Shown here piece after piece: positions 21,802 to 28,821 of a DNA stretch of 38,985 nucleotides. Position 1 is the first letter of the stretch, and each line of letters begins with the position of its first letter. The notes under the pieces were generated by a model that had not been told where the DNA came from, searched no databases, and was given only the letters and a program-made list of their open reading frames with translations. The position numbers were made by a program, and so were the translations under genes. Location: positions 1 to 38,985 of the forward strand of contig JAFRQP010000049.1 in NCBI GenBank assembly GCA_017428565.1. The letters are read 5' to 3'. Source of the DNA: Oscillospiraceae bacterium. GTDB taxonomy: Bacteria; Bacillota; Clostridia; Oscillospirales; Oscillospiraceae.

Positions 21802-23991
21802 ATGCAAAAACCTATGTTGTCGTTTCTACTGATCCTGGCCCTGGCGGCAATTCTCTTCGCCTGCGGGAAACCGGCGGGAGGGGAAGACGGGCGAGAGGAA
21901 GGCACGGCGCTGCTCTCCGTCAAGGAGACTGCTGACAGTCGGGAGCGTCTTCGCTACAGCGTCGAGGAGATCCCGCTGCCTGAAGGACGGCGGATCGAGC
22001 TTGCGGGGATCACGCCTATGGGCGGCCGGCTCTATTTCTGCTGCAGGCTGGGGGAGCAGACCCAGATCTGCTCCCTGGCAGCGGACGGCAGCGATTTTCA
22101 GATGCTGGTGCCGGCGACCCGGCGGATCTGGCAGCTCCGCGCCGAGGAGGATCGGCTTTACGCTCTGGTGGATCGGGGGACGGAGGAGCGCGCCGACTAT
22201 GTTCTGGCGGAGCTCAGCCCGGAGGGGGAGGAGCTGGCCGTGCTTCCCCTCGCGCCGGAGGAGGCGCCGGAGGCTTGGCTGCCCTTTCATATCGAGGTCA
22301 GCGGCGGCCGGATCTACGCCCTGGGCAGCGGCAGCGGCGGCCGGATCAGCCTGTGTGTGCTGGACGGAGAAGAACTGCTCTGGTGCGAAGACTGCGGCTC
22401 CGCCTCGCTCTGCAAACTGCCGGACGGCCGTGTGCTGCTGAGCCGCAGCGCTGAGGGGCGCTTTGTCTACAGCCGCATCGACGCGGAGAACAGGCGCTTT
22501 GTGCCGCTGCTGAGCCTGGATCTGCCCCTGCGCTATGAGAGCGGGGACGAAAACGGCCTGCTCTTCAGCTATCAGGGCAGCGTCTTTCGCCTGCAGCCGG
22601 ATCTCAGCCGCCCGGAAAAGCTCCTGACCCTTGCCCGCGCAGGCCTGTCCTGCCGTCAACTCCTGCCGGAGGGAGAGGGCTTCCTCTGCCTGGATGCCGA
22701 GGGACGGCTTTACCGCCTGCGCCCCGCGGGAGAGCTGGGGGAGGAGGACGGAGCCTGCGTGTTGACCATCGCCGTGAACAGCGAGGTGTCGGTCTACCCG
22801 CTGGACAAATATGTGCTGGAGTGGAATCAGAGCCATCCTGACTGCCTGGTCGAGATCAAAAACTACTATGTCCCCACCGGCGTGGAGGGGGACCCTGCGG
22901 GCTTCGAGCGGGGTCAGGACGCTCTGGCCTTGGACGTCGCAGCCGGAAAGGCCCCGGACATGTATCTGCTGAATCCGGACACGGACCACATGCTGCTCAC
23001 GCGAAAGGGCTATCTGGAGGATCTCTATCCCTATATGGATGCGGATCCCCGCATGGGACGGGAGGCCTTCTATCAGCCGCTGCTGCGGGCCATGGAGTTT
23101 CGGGGCGGTCTCTATGAACTGCCCGGCTGGTTCTATGTGGAGACCTGCATCGCCCCCAAATCTCTTGTCGGAGGGCCGGAGAACTGGAATTATGAGACGC
23201 TCTGGCGCATTCGGGAGGAAGAGGGCTGCCAAACCCTGTTCCGGAACGATCAGAACCGAGACCGGATGTTCGAACTGCTGTTTCTGACCCATCTGTACAG
23301 CGAGAAGCTGGTGGATTGGGAGACGGGGACCTGTTTCTTTGACAGTCCGCTCTTCCTCCATTTGCTGAGAGCCGCGGCGGAGTTTCCCGCGGAGGAGGAT
23401 CCGGACTGGTGGCGCTACAGCGCGGATTTGCAGCAGAGTCCGGAGGCGCCTCCGGCGCTGCTGCAGCAGGACTGGGCCATGGACTGCTGGGTGACCCCGC
23501 TGCACTGCTGGCAGAGCTACGGCACCGAGGACTATGTGAACCTGGGCTACCCGGAGCTGGGCATGGTCTTTGAGCCCACCGGCAGCGTGGCCATCTCCGC
23601 CTATTCTCTGCACAAGCCGGAATGCTGGGACTTTCTGAGCTTCTATGTGAGCGGTAGTCTGGAGGGGCACGAGGAGTGCTTCAACGTGCTCTCTCGAAAC
23701 ATGAACGCCCACTACGGCTGCATGGTCCGCCGGGCGAGCACAAAGGATCCCTATTGGCCGGATGACGTGCCCTGGGAGAACCTGCTGGTGAAATTCGCCG
23801 GCATCGAGCCGATGATGGAGGAATACCTGCGCCGGGTGGACGACTGCACGGCGGTGTGCCGGCAGGACCGCAACGTGGATCGCATCCTGCGCAGCGAGGC
23901 TGCCCGATACTTTGCAGGGGAACTGAGCGCCGAGCAGTGCGCCGCCAACATTCAGCGCCGGGTGCGCCTTTACCTCGCCGAGCAGGGCTGA
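21802..23991 (+). CDS. Lipoprotein fusing a beta-propeller-like region to a solute-binding domain
   Basis: A 729-aa lipoprotein. Start ATG 21802 has AAAGGGG upstream. The signal ends in a lipobox, LFAC-G (Cys ~26). Residues ~45-310 contain propeller-type repeats (GGRLYFCCRLGEQTQICSLA, EDRLYALVDRG, GRIYALGSGSGGR, GEGFLCLDAEGRLYRL). From ~318 (CVLTIAVNSEVSVYPLDKYV) the sequence follows family-1 extracellular solute-binding proteins: D-K-Y-V-L-E-W-N-Q, then GKAPDMYLLNPD, and a C-terminal SFYVSGSLEGHEE. The propeller-plus-SBP design occurs in clostridial lipoproteins. There is no permease or ATPase gene nearby, so it may be an orphan binding or sensing protein. The ligand is unknown. Confidence 0.85.
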   Translation: MQKPMLSFLLILALAAILFACGKPAGGEDGREEGTALLSVKETADSRERLRYSVEEIPLPEGRRIELAGITPMGGRLYFCCRLGEQTQICSLAADGSDFQMLVPATRRIWQLRAEEDRLYALVDRGTEERADYVLAELSPEGEELAVLPLAPEEAPEAWLPFHIEVSGGRIYALGSGSGGRISLCVLDGEELLWCEDCGSASLCKLPDGRVLLSRSAEGRFVYSRIDAENRRFVPLLSLDLPLRYESGDENGLLFSYQGSVFRLQPDLSRPEKLLTLARAGLSCRQLLPEGEGFLCLDAEGRLYRLRPAGELGEEDGACVLTIAVNSEVSVYPLDKYVLEWNQSHPDCLVEIKNYYVPTGVEGDPAGFERGQDALALDVAAGKAPDMYLLNPDTDHMLLTRKGYLEDLYPYMDADPRMGREAFYQPLLRAMEFRGGLYELPGWFYVETCIAPKSLVGGPENWNYETLWRIREEEGCQTLFRNDQNRDRMFELLFLTHLYSEKLVDWETGTCFFDSPLFLHLLRAAAEFPAEEDPDWWRYSADLQQSPEAPPALLQQDWAMDCWVTPLHCWQSYGTEDYVNLGYPELGMVFEPTGSVAISAYSLHKPECWDFLSFYVSGSLEGHEECFNVLSRNMNAHYGCMVRRASTKDPYWPDDVPWENLLVKFAGIEPMMEEYLRRVDDCTAVCRQDRNVDRILRSEAARYFAGELSAEQCAANIQRRVRLYLAEQG

Positions 23992-24056
23992 AAGTTTTGA
24001 GTTTTGAGAGTTGCGTTTTCAGGAGAACGTTAGCTCAAAACTCCAAACGCAAAACG
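23992..24056 (+). repeat. Short palindromic AT-rich spacer repeat
   Basis: AGTTTTGAG is repeated and then mirrored: GAGTTTTGAG pairs with CTCAAAACTC and GTTGCGTTTT with AAACGCAAAAC across a central CAGGAGAACGTTAGC. It looks like a small dispersed intergenic element; other copies outside the window cannot be checked here. Confidence 0.5.
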
Positions 24057-24097
24057 GCCCTCTATGGGATGCGGGACACATCCCATAGAGGGCTTTT
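24057..24097. terminator. Bidirectional terminator between the lipoprotein and the minus-strand unknown gene
   Basis: Perfect 15-bp stem GCCCTCTATGGGATG (24057-24071) with 24079-24093, T-run to the right and A-run (CAAAAC) to the left. Confidence 0.85.
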
Positions 24098-24098
24098 C

Positions 24099-24890
24099 TC
24101 ATACCATGCTGCGGTAATCCTCCGCGTTTTCCACGGAGTTGGGCGGGAAAAACTCCTCCACCGGGAAGCGGATACGGCTGAAGAGCTCGCAGGGATCGTC
24201 CTGGGACGCCCCGGGGCACTCCTTGTCGGGCAGACTGTACTCGTAGGCCGGGATCAGCAGCTGGGTGTCCCGCTCCAGCCGGATGATGCTGAACTGACCG
24301 ATGGTGGCGTACCAGCGCCGGGCCGTGTCCGTGAGCACCAGGGGCTCCGGAAAGGCGTCTGCGATGAAGCCGGGGATGGCCCGCTGCTCCAGCTCCGTCG
24401 GGCCCAGGCTCTCTGCGTCCACCAGCTTCATGTACAGGGCGATGGGGTCCACCGAGTCCACCACCGCCACGGGCAGCTCCGAGCTCTCCTGCGGCGGCAC
24501 CGGGTCCTCGGAGGAGAAGGTCTTGACGCTGCCCTCGCTGCCGAAGAGCATGGCCCGCTTGTCGAACACCGCCAGACCCTGGATGCTCTGGCCGCCGGGG
24601 AAGGTCTCGCCCACGATGCGGTAAAAGTAGCTGCAGTCCACGGTGTAGTAGCCCCGGTTGAAGCTGATGGGCTCCACGTTCACCGCGCAGTAGAGCAGCT
24701 CCGCGCTGCGGGGCCGGACGCTCAGCGCGTTTTCTATGTAGGTCTGGCTGCTCTCCGTGGGGTAGACCCGCAGATCGTCGATGCAGTCCTTGTCGCGGCA
24801 GCTGTCGAAGATCTTGCGGGTGTTGATGGATACGGCCTCCCGGATCACGGCGTTGGGATTCGCCGGCCCGGGGGCGACGCGATCTGCCAT
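24099..24890 (-). CDS. Conserved protein of unknown function with a DSCRDKDC motif
   Basis: A 263-aa soluble protein with no signal peptide or membrane helix. GGAGG lies 7 bases before the ATG at 24890. The N-terminal part holds IREAVSINTRKIFDSCRDKD followed by C, then DDLRVYPTES. The motif with paired cysteines looks strongly conserved, and I recall similar unnamed clostridial proteins. Beta-rich segments follow (AELLYCAVNVEPISFNRGYY, VDCSYFYRIVG), then an acidic C-terminus. Upstream on the minus strand is CATAGACT (24923-24930), which resembles a sporulation sigma-K/E -10 element. A spore-coat or spore-envelope role is possible but unproven. It is convergent with the lipoprotein gene. Confidence 0.7.
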   Translation of the reverse strand: MADRVAPGPANPNAVIREAVSINTRKIFDSCRDKDCIDDLRVYPTESSQTYIENALSVRPRSAELLYCAVNVEPISFNRGYYTVDCSYFYRIVGETFPGGQSIQGLAVFDKRAMLFGSEGSVKTFSSEDPVPPQESSELPVAVVDSVDPIALYMKLVDAESLGPTELEQRAIPGFIADAFPEPLVLTDTARRWYATIGQFSIIRLERDTQLLIPAYEYSLPDKECPGASQDDPCELFSRIRFPVEEFFPPNSVENAEDYRSMV

Positions 24891-24959
24891 AAAAATGCCT
24901 CCTGTCTTTCAGGTTTCACCACAGTCTATGCGCCCGGGGGCGGCAGTGTGATTTTTCCC

Positions 24960-24987
24960 TTGAAAAAAGACGGGGATGCAGTATAAT
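24960..24987 (+). promoter_or_regulatory. Sigma-A promoter for the DUF4364 gene
   Basis: TTGAAA (24960-24965), a 16-base spacer and TATAAT (24982-24987). Confidence 0.75.
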
Positions 24988-25016
24988 ATAGAGAAAAGAA
25001 AAGGGGAGGGCTGGGC

Positions 25017-25532
25017 ATGGATCAGCTGGGCTTCATTCACGACAAACTGGATATCAAGATCCTCATTCTCTTTGTGCTGCGGCGGCTGCCGGCGCCTGTG
25101 GACCCTCAGACGCTGCTGGATCTGTGCCAGGTGGACGACGGGATGGGTTATTTTGACTATTCCGACTGTATCAGCGATCTGCTCAAGTCCGGGCACATGA
25201 CGGAGAGCGAGGAGGGCTTCCAAATCACCGAGAAGGGCGCCCGCAACGCCGACGCAACGGAGAGCAGCCTGCCCTACTCCGTGCGCTCCAAGGCGCTCAG
25301 AGGTATCGCCCCGGTGGAGGAGCGGATGCGCCGCATGGCCATGATCACCGCCCGCCACAGCCTGGACGAGAAGGGCTGCATGGTGGAGCTGGCTATGGCG
25401 GACGGCAAGGGCGAGATGATCCATCTGCAGCTGCTCTGCGCCGACGAGGAGCAGGCCCGCGGCATGGAGAAGCGCTTCCGCAAGGACGCCGAGGGCTACT
25501 ACCAGAAGATCGTGGAGCTTTTGAGCGAGTAA
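25017..25532 (+). CDS. DUF4364-family winged-helix protein
   Basis: A 171-aa cytoplasmic protein that starts MDQLGFIHDKLDIKILILFV, the hallmark of DUF4364. Residues ~10-75 fit a winged helix: LLDLCQVDDGMGYFDYSDCI for the recognition region, then ISDLLKSGHMTESEEGFQIT as the wing, with EKGARNAD closing it. The C-terminal half may be a ligand or dimer domain (ARHSLDEKGCMVELAMADGK). It is probably a DNA-binding regulator; targets are unknown. GGGGAGGG precedes the ATG. It is monocistronic with its own promoter and terminator. Confidence 0.85.
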   Translation: MDQLGFIHDKLDIKILILFVLRRLPAPVDPQTLLDLCQVDDGMGYFDYSDCISDLLKSGHMTESEEGFQITEKGARNADATESSLPYSVRSKALRGIAPVEERMRRMAMITARHSLDEKGCMVELAMADGKGEMIHLQLLCADEEQARGMEKRFRKDAEGYYQKIVELLSE

Positions 25533-25536
25533 AACG

Positions 25537-25590
25537 GCAAAAAGCATAAGACCCCGGGCCAGACTGACGATCGGACCCGGGGCTTTTTGC
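25537..25590 (+). terminator. Terminator of the DUF4364 gene
   Basis: Outer arms GCAAAAAGC (25537-25545) and GCTTTTTGC (25582-25590) flank an inner CCCCGGG/CCCGGGG stem. The T-run lies in the 3' arm. Confidence 0.75.
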
Positions 25591-25803
25591 GTCCTTCATG
25601 GGCGAGGCAGCAGGGGAAATCATTACAAGTATGAATCAGAAAAATACAACACGACGCGCGTTTTGCGGCCGCTCTGTCAGAAGTTTTTCAAGCTGTAACC
25701 GAACTGTTTCCTCCTTGCATCAAATAGAAACAAAAATGACGTAAAAAATTAGATTTAACATACATTTTACAACTTATTTTGCCCCTTTTTTTGCAAAAAA
25801 ATG
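25591..25803 (+). other. AT-rich gene-free spacer before the Nudix gene
   Basis: No open frame with a ribosome site. The left part is GC-rich; from about 25620, and especially 25735-25803, it is much more AT-rich than the rest of the host region (runs such as GACGTAAAAAATTAGATTTAAC). It probably holds upstream activating A/T tracts. I see no riboswitch or tRNA. Confidence 0.4.
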
Positions 25804-25832
25804 TGGAAATTTCATAAAAGCTATGCTATACT
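25804..25832 (+). promoter_or_regulatory. Candidate promoter for the Nudix gene
   Basis: TGGAAA (25804-25809), a 17-base spacer and TATACT (25827-25832), preceded by A/T tracts that could act as an UP element. Confidence 0.55.
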
Positions 25833-25896
25833 CAGAATGCTCGAATTATGTAAATCATTTTCATTATGAAGCGGGAAGAAAGCGGGGCGGTCTGCT

Positions 25897-26439
25897 GTGG
25901 ACTTCGCGGAGAAGCGCATCGACGGCGAGGAGAAATACAAGGGCGTCATCGTCCGGGTTCGCCTGGATCGGGTGGAGCTGTGCGACGGGAAGCTCAGCCG
26001 GCGCGAGGTGGTGGAGCACCCGGGCGGCGTGTGCATCCTGCCCGTGGACGAAAACGGCGTCTGCACCATGGTGCGCCAGTTCCGCTATCCCTTCGGCCGC
26101 ATGATGCTGGAAGCGCCGGCGGGCAAGCTGGAGTACGGCGAGGATCCGCTGGACTGCGCGGTGCGGGAGCTGTCGGAGGAGACAGGCTTCACCGCGGATG
26201 AGCTCATCGACCTGGGCGCCATGTGCACCTCTCCCGGCTTCTCCACCGAGGTGCTGCACATCTATCTGGCCCGCGGCCTGCACGGGGGTCAGACCCATCC
26301 CGACGAGGGAGAGTTTCTGAATCAGGAGAAGATCCCGCTCAAGACCCTGGTGGACATGGTCATGCGCAACGAGATCGACGACGGCAAGACCATCGCGGCG
26401 GTGCTGAAGGCCGAGCGCTGGCTGCGGGAACACGGATAA
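25897..26439 (+). CDS. Nudix hydrolase, ADP-ribose pyrophosphatase-like
   Basis: A 180-aa enzyme with a full Nudix box, GKLEYGEDPLDCAVRELSEETGF (~residues 77-99; G-x5-E-x7-REL-x-EE-x-G). The opening (KRIDGEEKYKGVIVRVRLDR, then REVVEHPGGVCILPVDENG) and the QFRYPFGRMMLEAPAGKLE block are typical of ADP-ribose pyrophosphatases (NudF type). It splits ADP-ribose to AMP and ribose-5-phosphate. The start is GTG 25897 with a weak GCGGGGCGG purine stretch upstream; no better start is in frame. It lies before murA, which has its own promoter. Confidence 0.9.
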   Translation: MDFAEKRIDGEEKYKGVIVRVRLDRVELCDGKLSRREVVEHPGGVCILPVDENGVCTMVRQFRYPFGRMMLEAPAGKLEYGEDPLDCAVRELSEETGFTADELIDLGAMCTSPGFSTEVLHIYLARGLHGGQTHPDEGEFLNQEKIPLKTLVDMVMRNEIDDGKTIAAVLKAERWLREHG

Positions 26440-26472
26440 GCGAGGCCTCGAGGGCCCGAAAAAAGAAAACAC

Positions 26473-26501
26473 TTGCGATTGACCACAAGATCTGGTATAA
26501 T
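26473..26501 (+). promoter_or_regulatory. Sigma-A promoter for murA
   Basis: TTGCGA (26473-26478), a 17-base spacer and TATAAT (26496-26501), preceded by TGG. Confidence 0.75.
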
Positions 26502-26557
26502 CAACAATCAGTGTTCCCCAACCGAGGGAAAGCCGTAGAATTTGGAAGGTGCTTACT

Positions 26558-27862
26558 TTGGAAAAATATCGTATCAACGGCGGAAAAGCCCTCCGCGGCG
26601 AAGTGGAGATCAGCGGTGCGAAGAACGCGGCCGTGGCCATTATCCCCGCAGCCCTGCTGGTTGAGGGCGTGTGCCGGATCGAAAATATCCCCCAGATCAG
26701 CGACACCGACATGCTTCTGACCATTCTGGCCGAGCTTGGCGCCAGAGTCAGCTATATCAATAAAACCACCATCGAGATCGACTGCACCAAGGCACGCTAT
26801 CAGGACGCGCCCTACGACCTGATGCGCAAGATCCGCGCGTCCTACTATCTGATCGGCTCCATGCTGGGCCGCTTCGGCAGCGCCAAGACCACGATGCCCG
26901 GCGGCTGCAACTTCGGCGTGCGACCCATCGACCAGCACATCAAGGGCATGACCGCCCTGGGCGCGACCATCGACGTAAAGAACGGATTTATTTATGCCGA
27001 CGCCGCAGGCGGCCGGCTTCACGGGGCCCGGATCTATCTGGACAAGGTCTCCGTGGGCGCCACCATGAACATCATGATCGCGGCGGTGCTGGCCTCCGGC
27101 CGGACCATCATCGAGAACGCGGCGAGAGAGCCCCACATCGTGGACCTGGCCAACTTCCTCAACTCCATGGGCGCGGACGTGCGCGGCGCGGGCACCGATA
27201 CCATCAAGGTCAACGGCGTGGACAAGCTCCACGGCGGCAGCTACTCCATCATTCCCGACCAGATCGAGGCCGGCACCTATATGGTCGCCGCCGCGGCAAC
27301 CGGCGGGGAGGTTCTGGTGAAGAACGTGATCCCCAAGCACCTGGAGTGCATCAGCGCGAAGCTCCGCGAGACCGGCACCATCGTGCAGGAGTACGAGGAT
27401 TCCGTGCTGGTCAAGGGCGCCAGCAATCTGCGCCGGGTGAACATCAAGACCATGCCTTATCCCGGCTTCCCCACGGACATGCAGCCTCAGATGGGCACCC
27501 TGCTGTGCCTGGCACGGGGCACCTCCGTCATCACCGAGGGCATCTACGACAACCGCTTCAAGTACGTCAACGAGCTGCGCAAGATGGGCGCGGAGATCCA
27601 GGTGGACGGGCGCATCGCCATCATCGAGGGCGGGCGCCGTCTCACCGGGGCGAAGGTCCTGGCCTGCGACCTGCGGGCCGGCGCGGCCATGGTGATCGCG
27701 GGGCTCTGCGCCGCCGGCGTCACCGAGGTGGAGGACATCCACTTCATCGAACGCGGTTACGAGAACTTTGTGGGCAAGCTCCAGGGCCTGGGCGCGGATA
27801 TCGAGATCGTGGAGGTCCGGGAGAACGCGGAGCTCAGCGAGAAGATCATCTCCATCGGATGA
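26558..27862 (+). CDS. murA: UDP-N-acetylglucosamine 1-carboxyvinyltransferase MurA
   Basis: A 434-aa EPSP-synthase-fold enzyme that adds enolpyruvate from PEP to UDP-GlcNAc, the first committed step of peptidoglycan synthesis. Key residues: Lys in SGAKNAA (~20), the catalytic Cys in MPGGCNFGVRPIDQHIKG (~115) and Asp in YPGFPTDMQPQ (~305). The Cys makes it a fosfomycin-sensitive type on family knowledge. Start TTG 26558 is preferred because GGAAGG lies 8 bases upstream; an upstream GTG (26549) overlaps that site. The stop overlaps the WalJ-like gene by 4 bases. It uses the UDP-GlcNAc made downstream of the glmM cluster. Confidence 0.95.
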   Translation: MEKYRINGGKALRGEVEISGAKNAAVAIIPAALLVEGVCRIENIPQISDTDMLLTILAELGARVSYINKTTIEIDCTKARYQDAPYDLMRKIRASYYLIGSMLGRFGSAKTTMPGGCNFGVRPIDQHIKGMTALGATIDVKNGFIYADAAGGRLHGARIYLDKVSVGATMNIMIAAVLASGRTIIENAAREPHIVDLANFLNSMGADVRGAGTDTIKVNGVDKLHGGSYSIIPDQIEAGTYMVAAAATGGEVLVKNVIPKHLECISAKLRETGTIVQEYEDSVLVKGASNLRRVNIKTMPYPGFPTDMQPQMGTLLCLARGTSVITEGIYDNRFKYVNELRKMGAEIQVDGRIAIIEGGRRLTGAKVLACDLRAGAAMVIAGLCAAGVTEVEDIHFIERGYENFVGKLQGLGADIEIVEVRENAELSEKIISIG

Positions 27863-28629
27863 TGCGGGTCCACGTGTTTGCCAGCGGCTCTTCCGGCAAT
27901 TGCCTGCTGCTGGAGAATCAAGAGACAAGAATCCTGATCGACGCCGGGATCTCCAAGCGCCGTGTGGACGGGACCCTGGCTGGCTTGGGTCTCGGAATGG
28001 AACAAATCGGCGGAGTGCTCATTACCCATGAGCACTCCGATCATATTTCCGGGCTGGAGAGCCTGGTGAAGCGGCTAGACCTCCCGGTTTTTGCGCCCCA
28101 CACCGTGGCCGCCCGGCTCCTGGGGGCCAAGCCCTGGCTCCAGGAGAAGCTGCGGGTGATCCCGGTGGGGGAGCCCTTTGACCTGGGGAGCCTGCGCATC
28201 ACCGCCTTCCACACCTCCCACGACACGGACGAGAGCGTGGGCTATCGCATCGAGGGGGAGGGAATCTATGCCCACGCCACCGACACCGGCTGCGTCACCG
28301 AAGAGATGCGTACGGCGCTCCTCGGCGCGGACACGGTACTGCTGGAGTCCAACCACGACGAGGACATGCTGCGCTGGGGGCCTTACCCCATCTATCTGAA
28401 AAAGCGCATCCTCTCCGCCCGGGGGCATCTGTCCAACGCGGCCTGCGCGGCCTTCGCCCGGGAGTTGGCGGAGGGCGGCACCCGGCGGATCATCCTGGCC
28501 CATCTCAGCCGGGAGAACAATCGGCCCGAGAAGGCTATGGAGGAGACGGGCAGAGCATTGGCGGGCACGGCGGCGGAGCTCTACTGCGCGCCGGTGCTGG
28601 GCTGCCTGACGATCGACATTCGGCATTGA
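27859..28629 (+). CDS. Metallo-beta-lactamase-fold hydrolase, WalJ/YycJ-like
   Basis: A 256-aa metallohydrolase. The metal motif HEHSDHISG (~residues 58-66) is the H-x-H-x-D-H signature. The first strand VHVFASGSSGNCLLLENQET and RILIDAGISKR are hallmarks of the YycJ/WalJ branch. Later metal ligands include H in FHTSHDTDESVGY, D in ATDTGCV and the C-terminal AHLSRENN. WalJ-type proteins are linked to cell-wall homeostasis and DNA-end processing. Overlap with murA (ATGA) indicates coupled translation and supports an envelope link. Two tandem ATGs (27859, 27862) are possible starts. Confidence 0.88.
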   Translation: MMRVHVFASGSSGNCLLLENQETRILIDAGISKRRVDGTLAGLGLGMEQIGGVLITHEHSDHISGLESLVKRLDLPVFAPHTVAARLLGAKPWLQEKLRVIPVGEPFDLGSLRITAFHTSHDTDESVGYRIEGEGIYAHATDTGCVTEEMRTALLGADTVLLESNHDEDMLRWGPYPIYLKKRILSARGHLSNAACAAFARELAEGGTRRIILAHLSRENNRPEKAMEETGRALAGTAAELYCAPVLGCLTIDIRH

Positions 28630-28713
28630 AATCAGGCGGAACGTCTCCGACGCAGGGGCCGTCCCCGAACGTCCCCTGGCCTTGCCTCCTCTTGCAGGGG
28701 AGCCGGGACAAGT

Positions 28714-28758
28714 CCGCCCGGACACAAGCAAAAACGCTTGCGTCCGGGCGGTTTTTTT
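28714..28758 (+). terminator. Terminator after the murA-walJ-like unit
   Basis: Long stem CCGCCCGGAC-a-CAAGC (28714-28729) with GCTTG-c-GTCCGGGCGG (28736-28751), then T7. Confidence 0.9.
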
Positions 28759-28766
28759 GTTATAGT
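28738..28766 (+). promoter_or_regulatory. Promoter overlapping the preceding terminator
   Basis: TTGCGT (28738-28743) lies in the 3' arm of the hairpin; a 17-base spacer covers the T-run, then TATAGT (28761-28766). Confidence 0.55.
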
Positions 28767-28821
28767 TATTATGGATATATATGAACAGAAATGCGATACG
28801 GATCACAAAGGAGGGACTTCC

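Noticed and set aside
25848-25872. Fur-box-like ATTATGTAAATCATTTTCATTATG before the Nudix gene
   Set aside because: Only a partial match to the 7-1-7 pattern in a generally AT-rich region, and no iron-related gene is nearby.
27346-27861. Extension of the WalJ-like reading frame back through murA
   Set aside because: The frame is open but is a shadow of murA with no family similarity. The MBL fold begins at RVHVFASGSSGN, directly after 27859.
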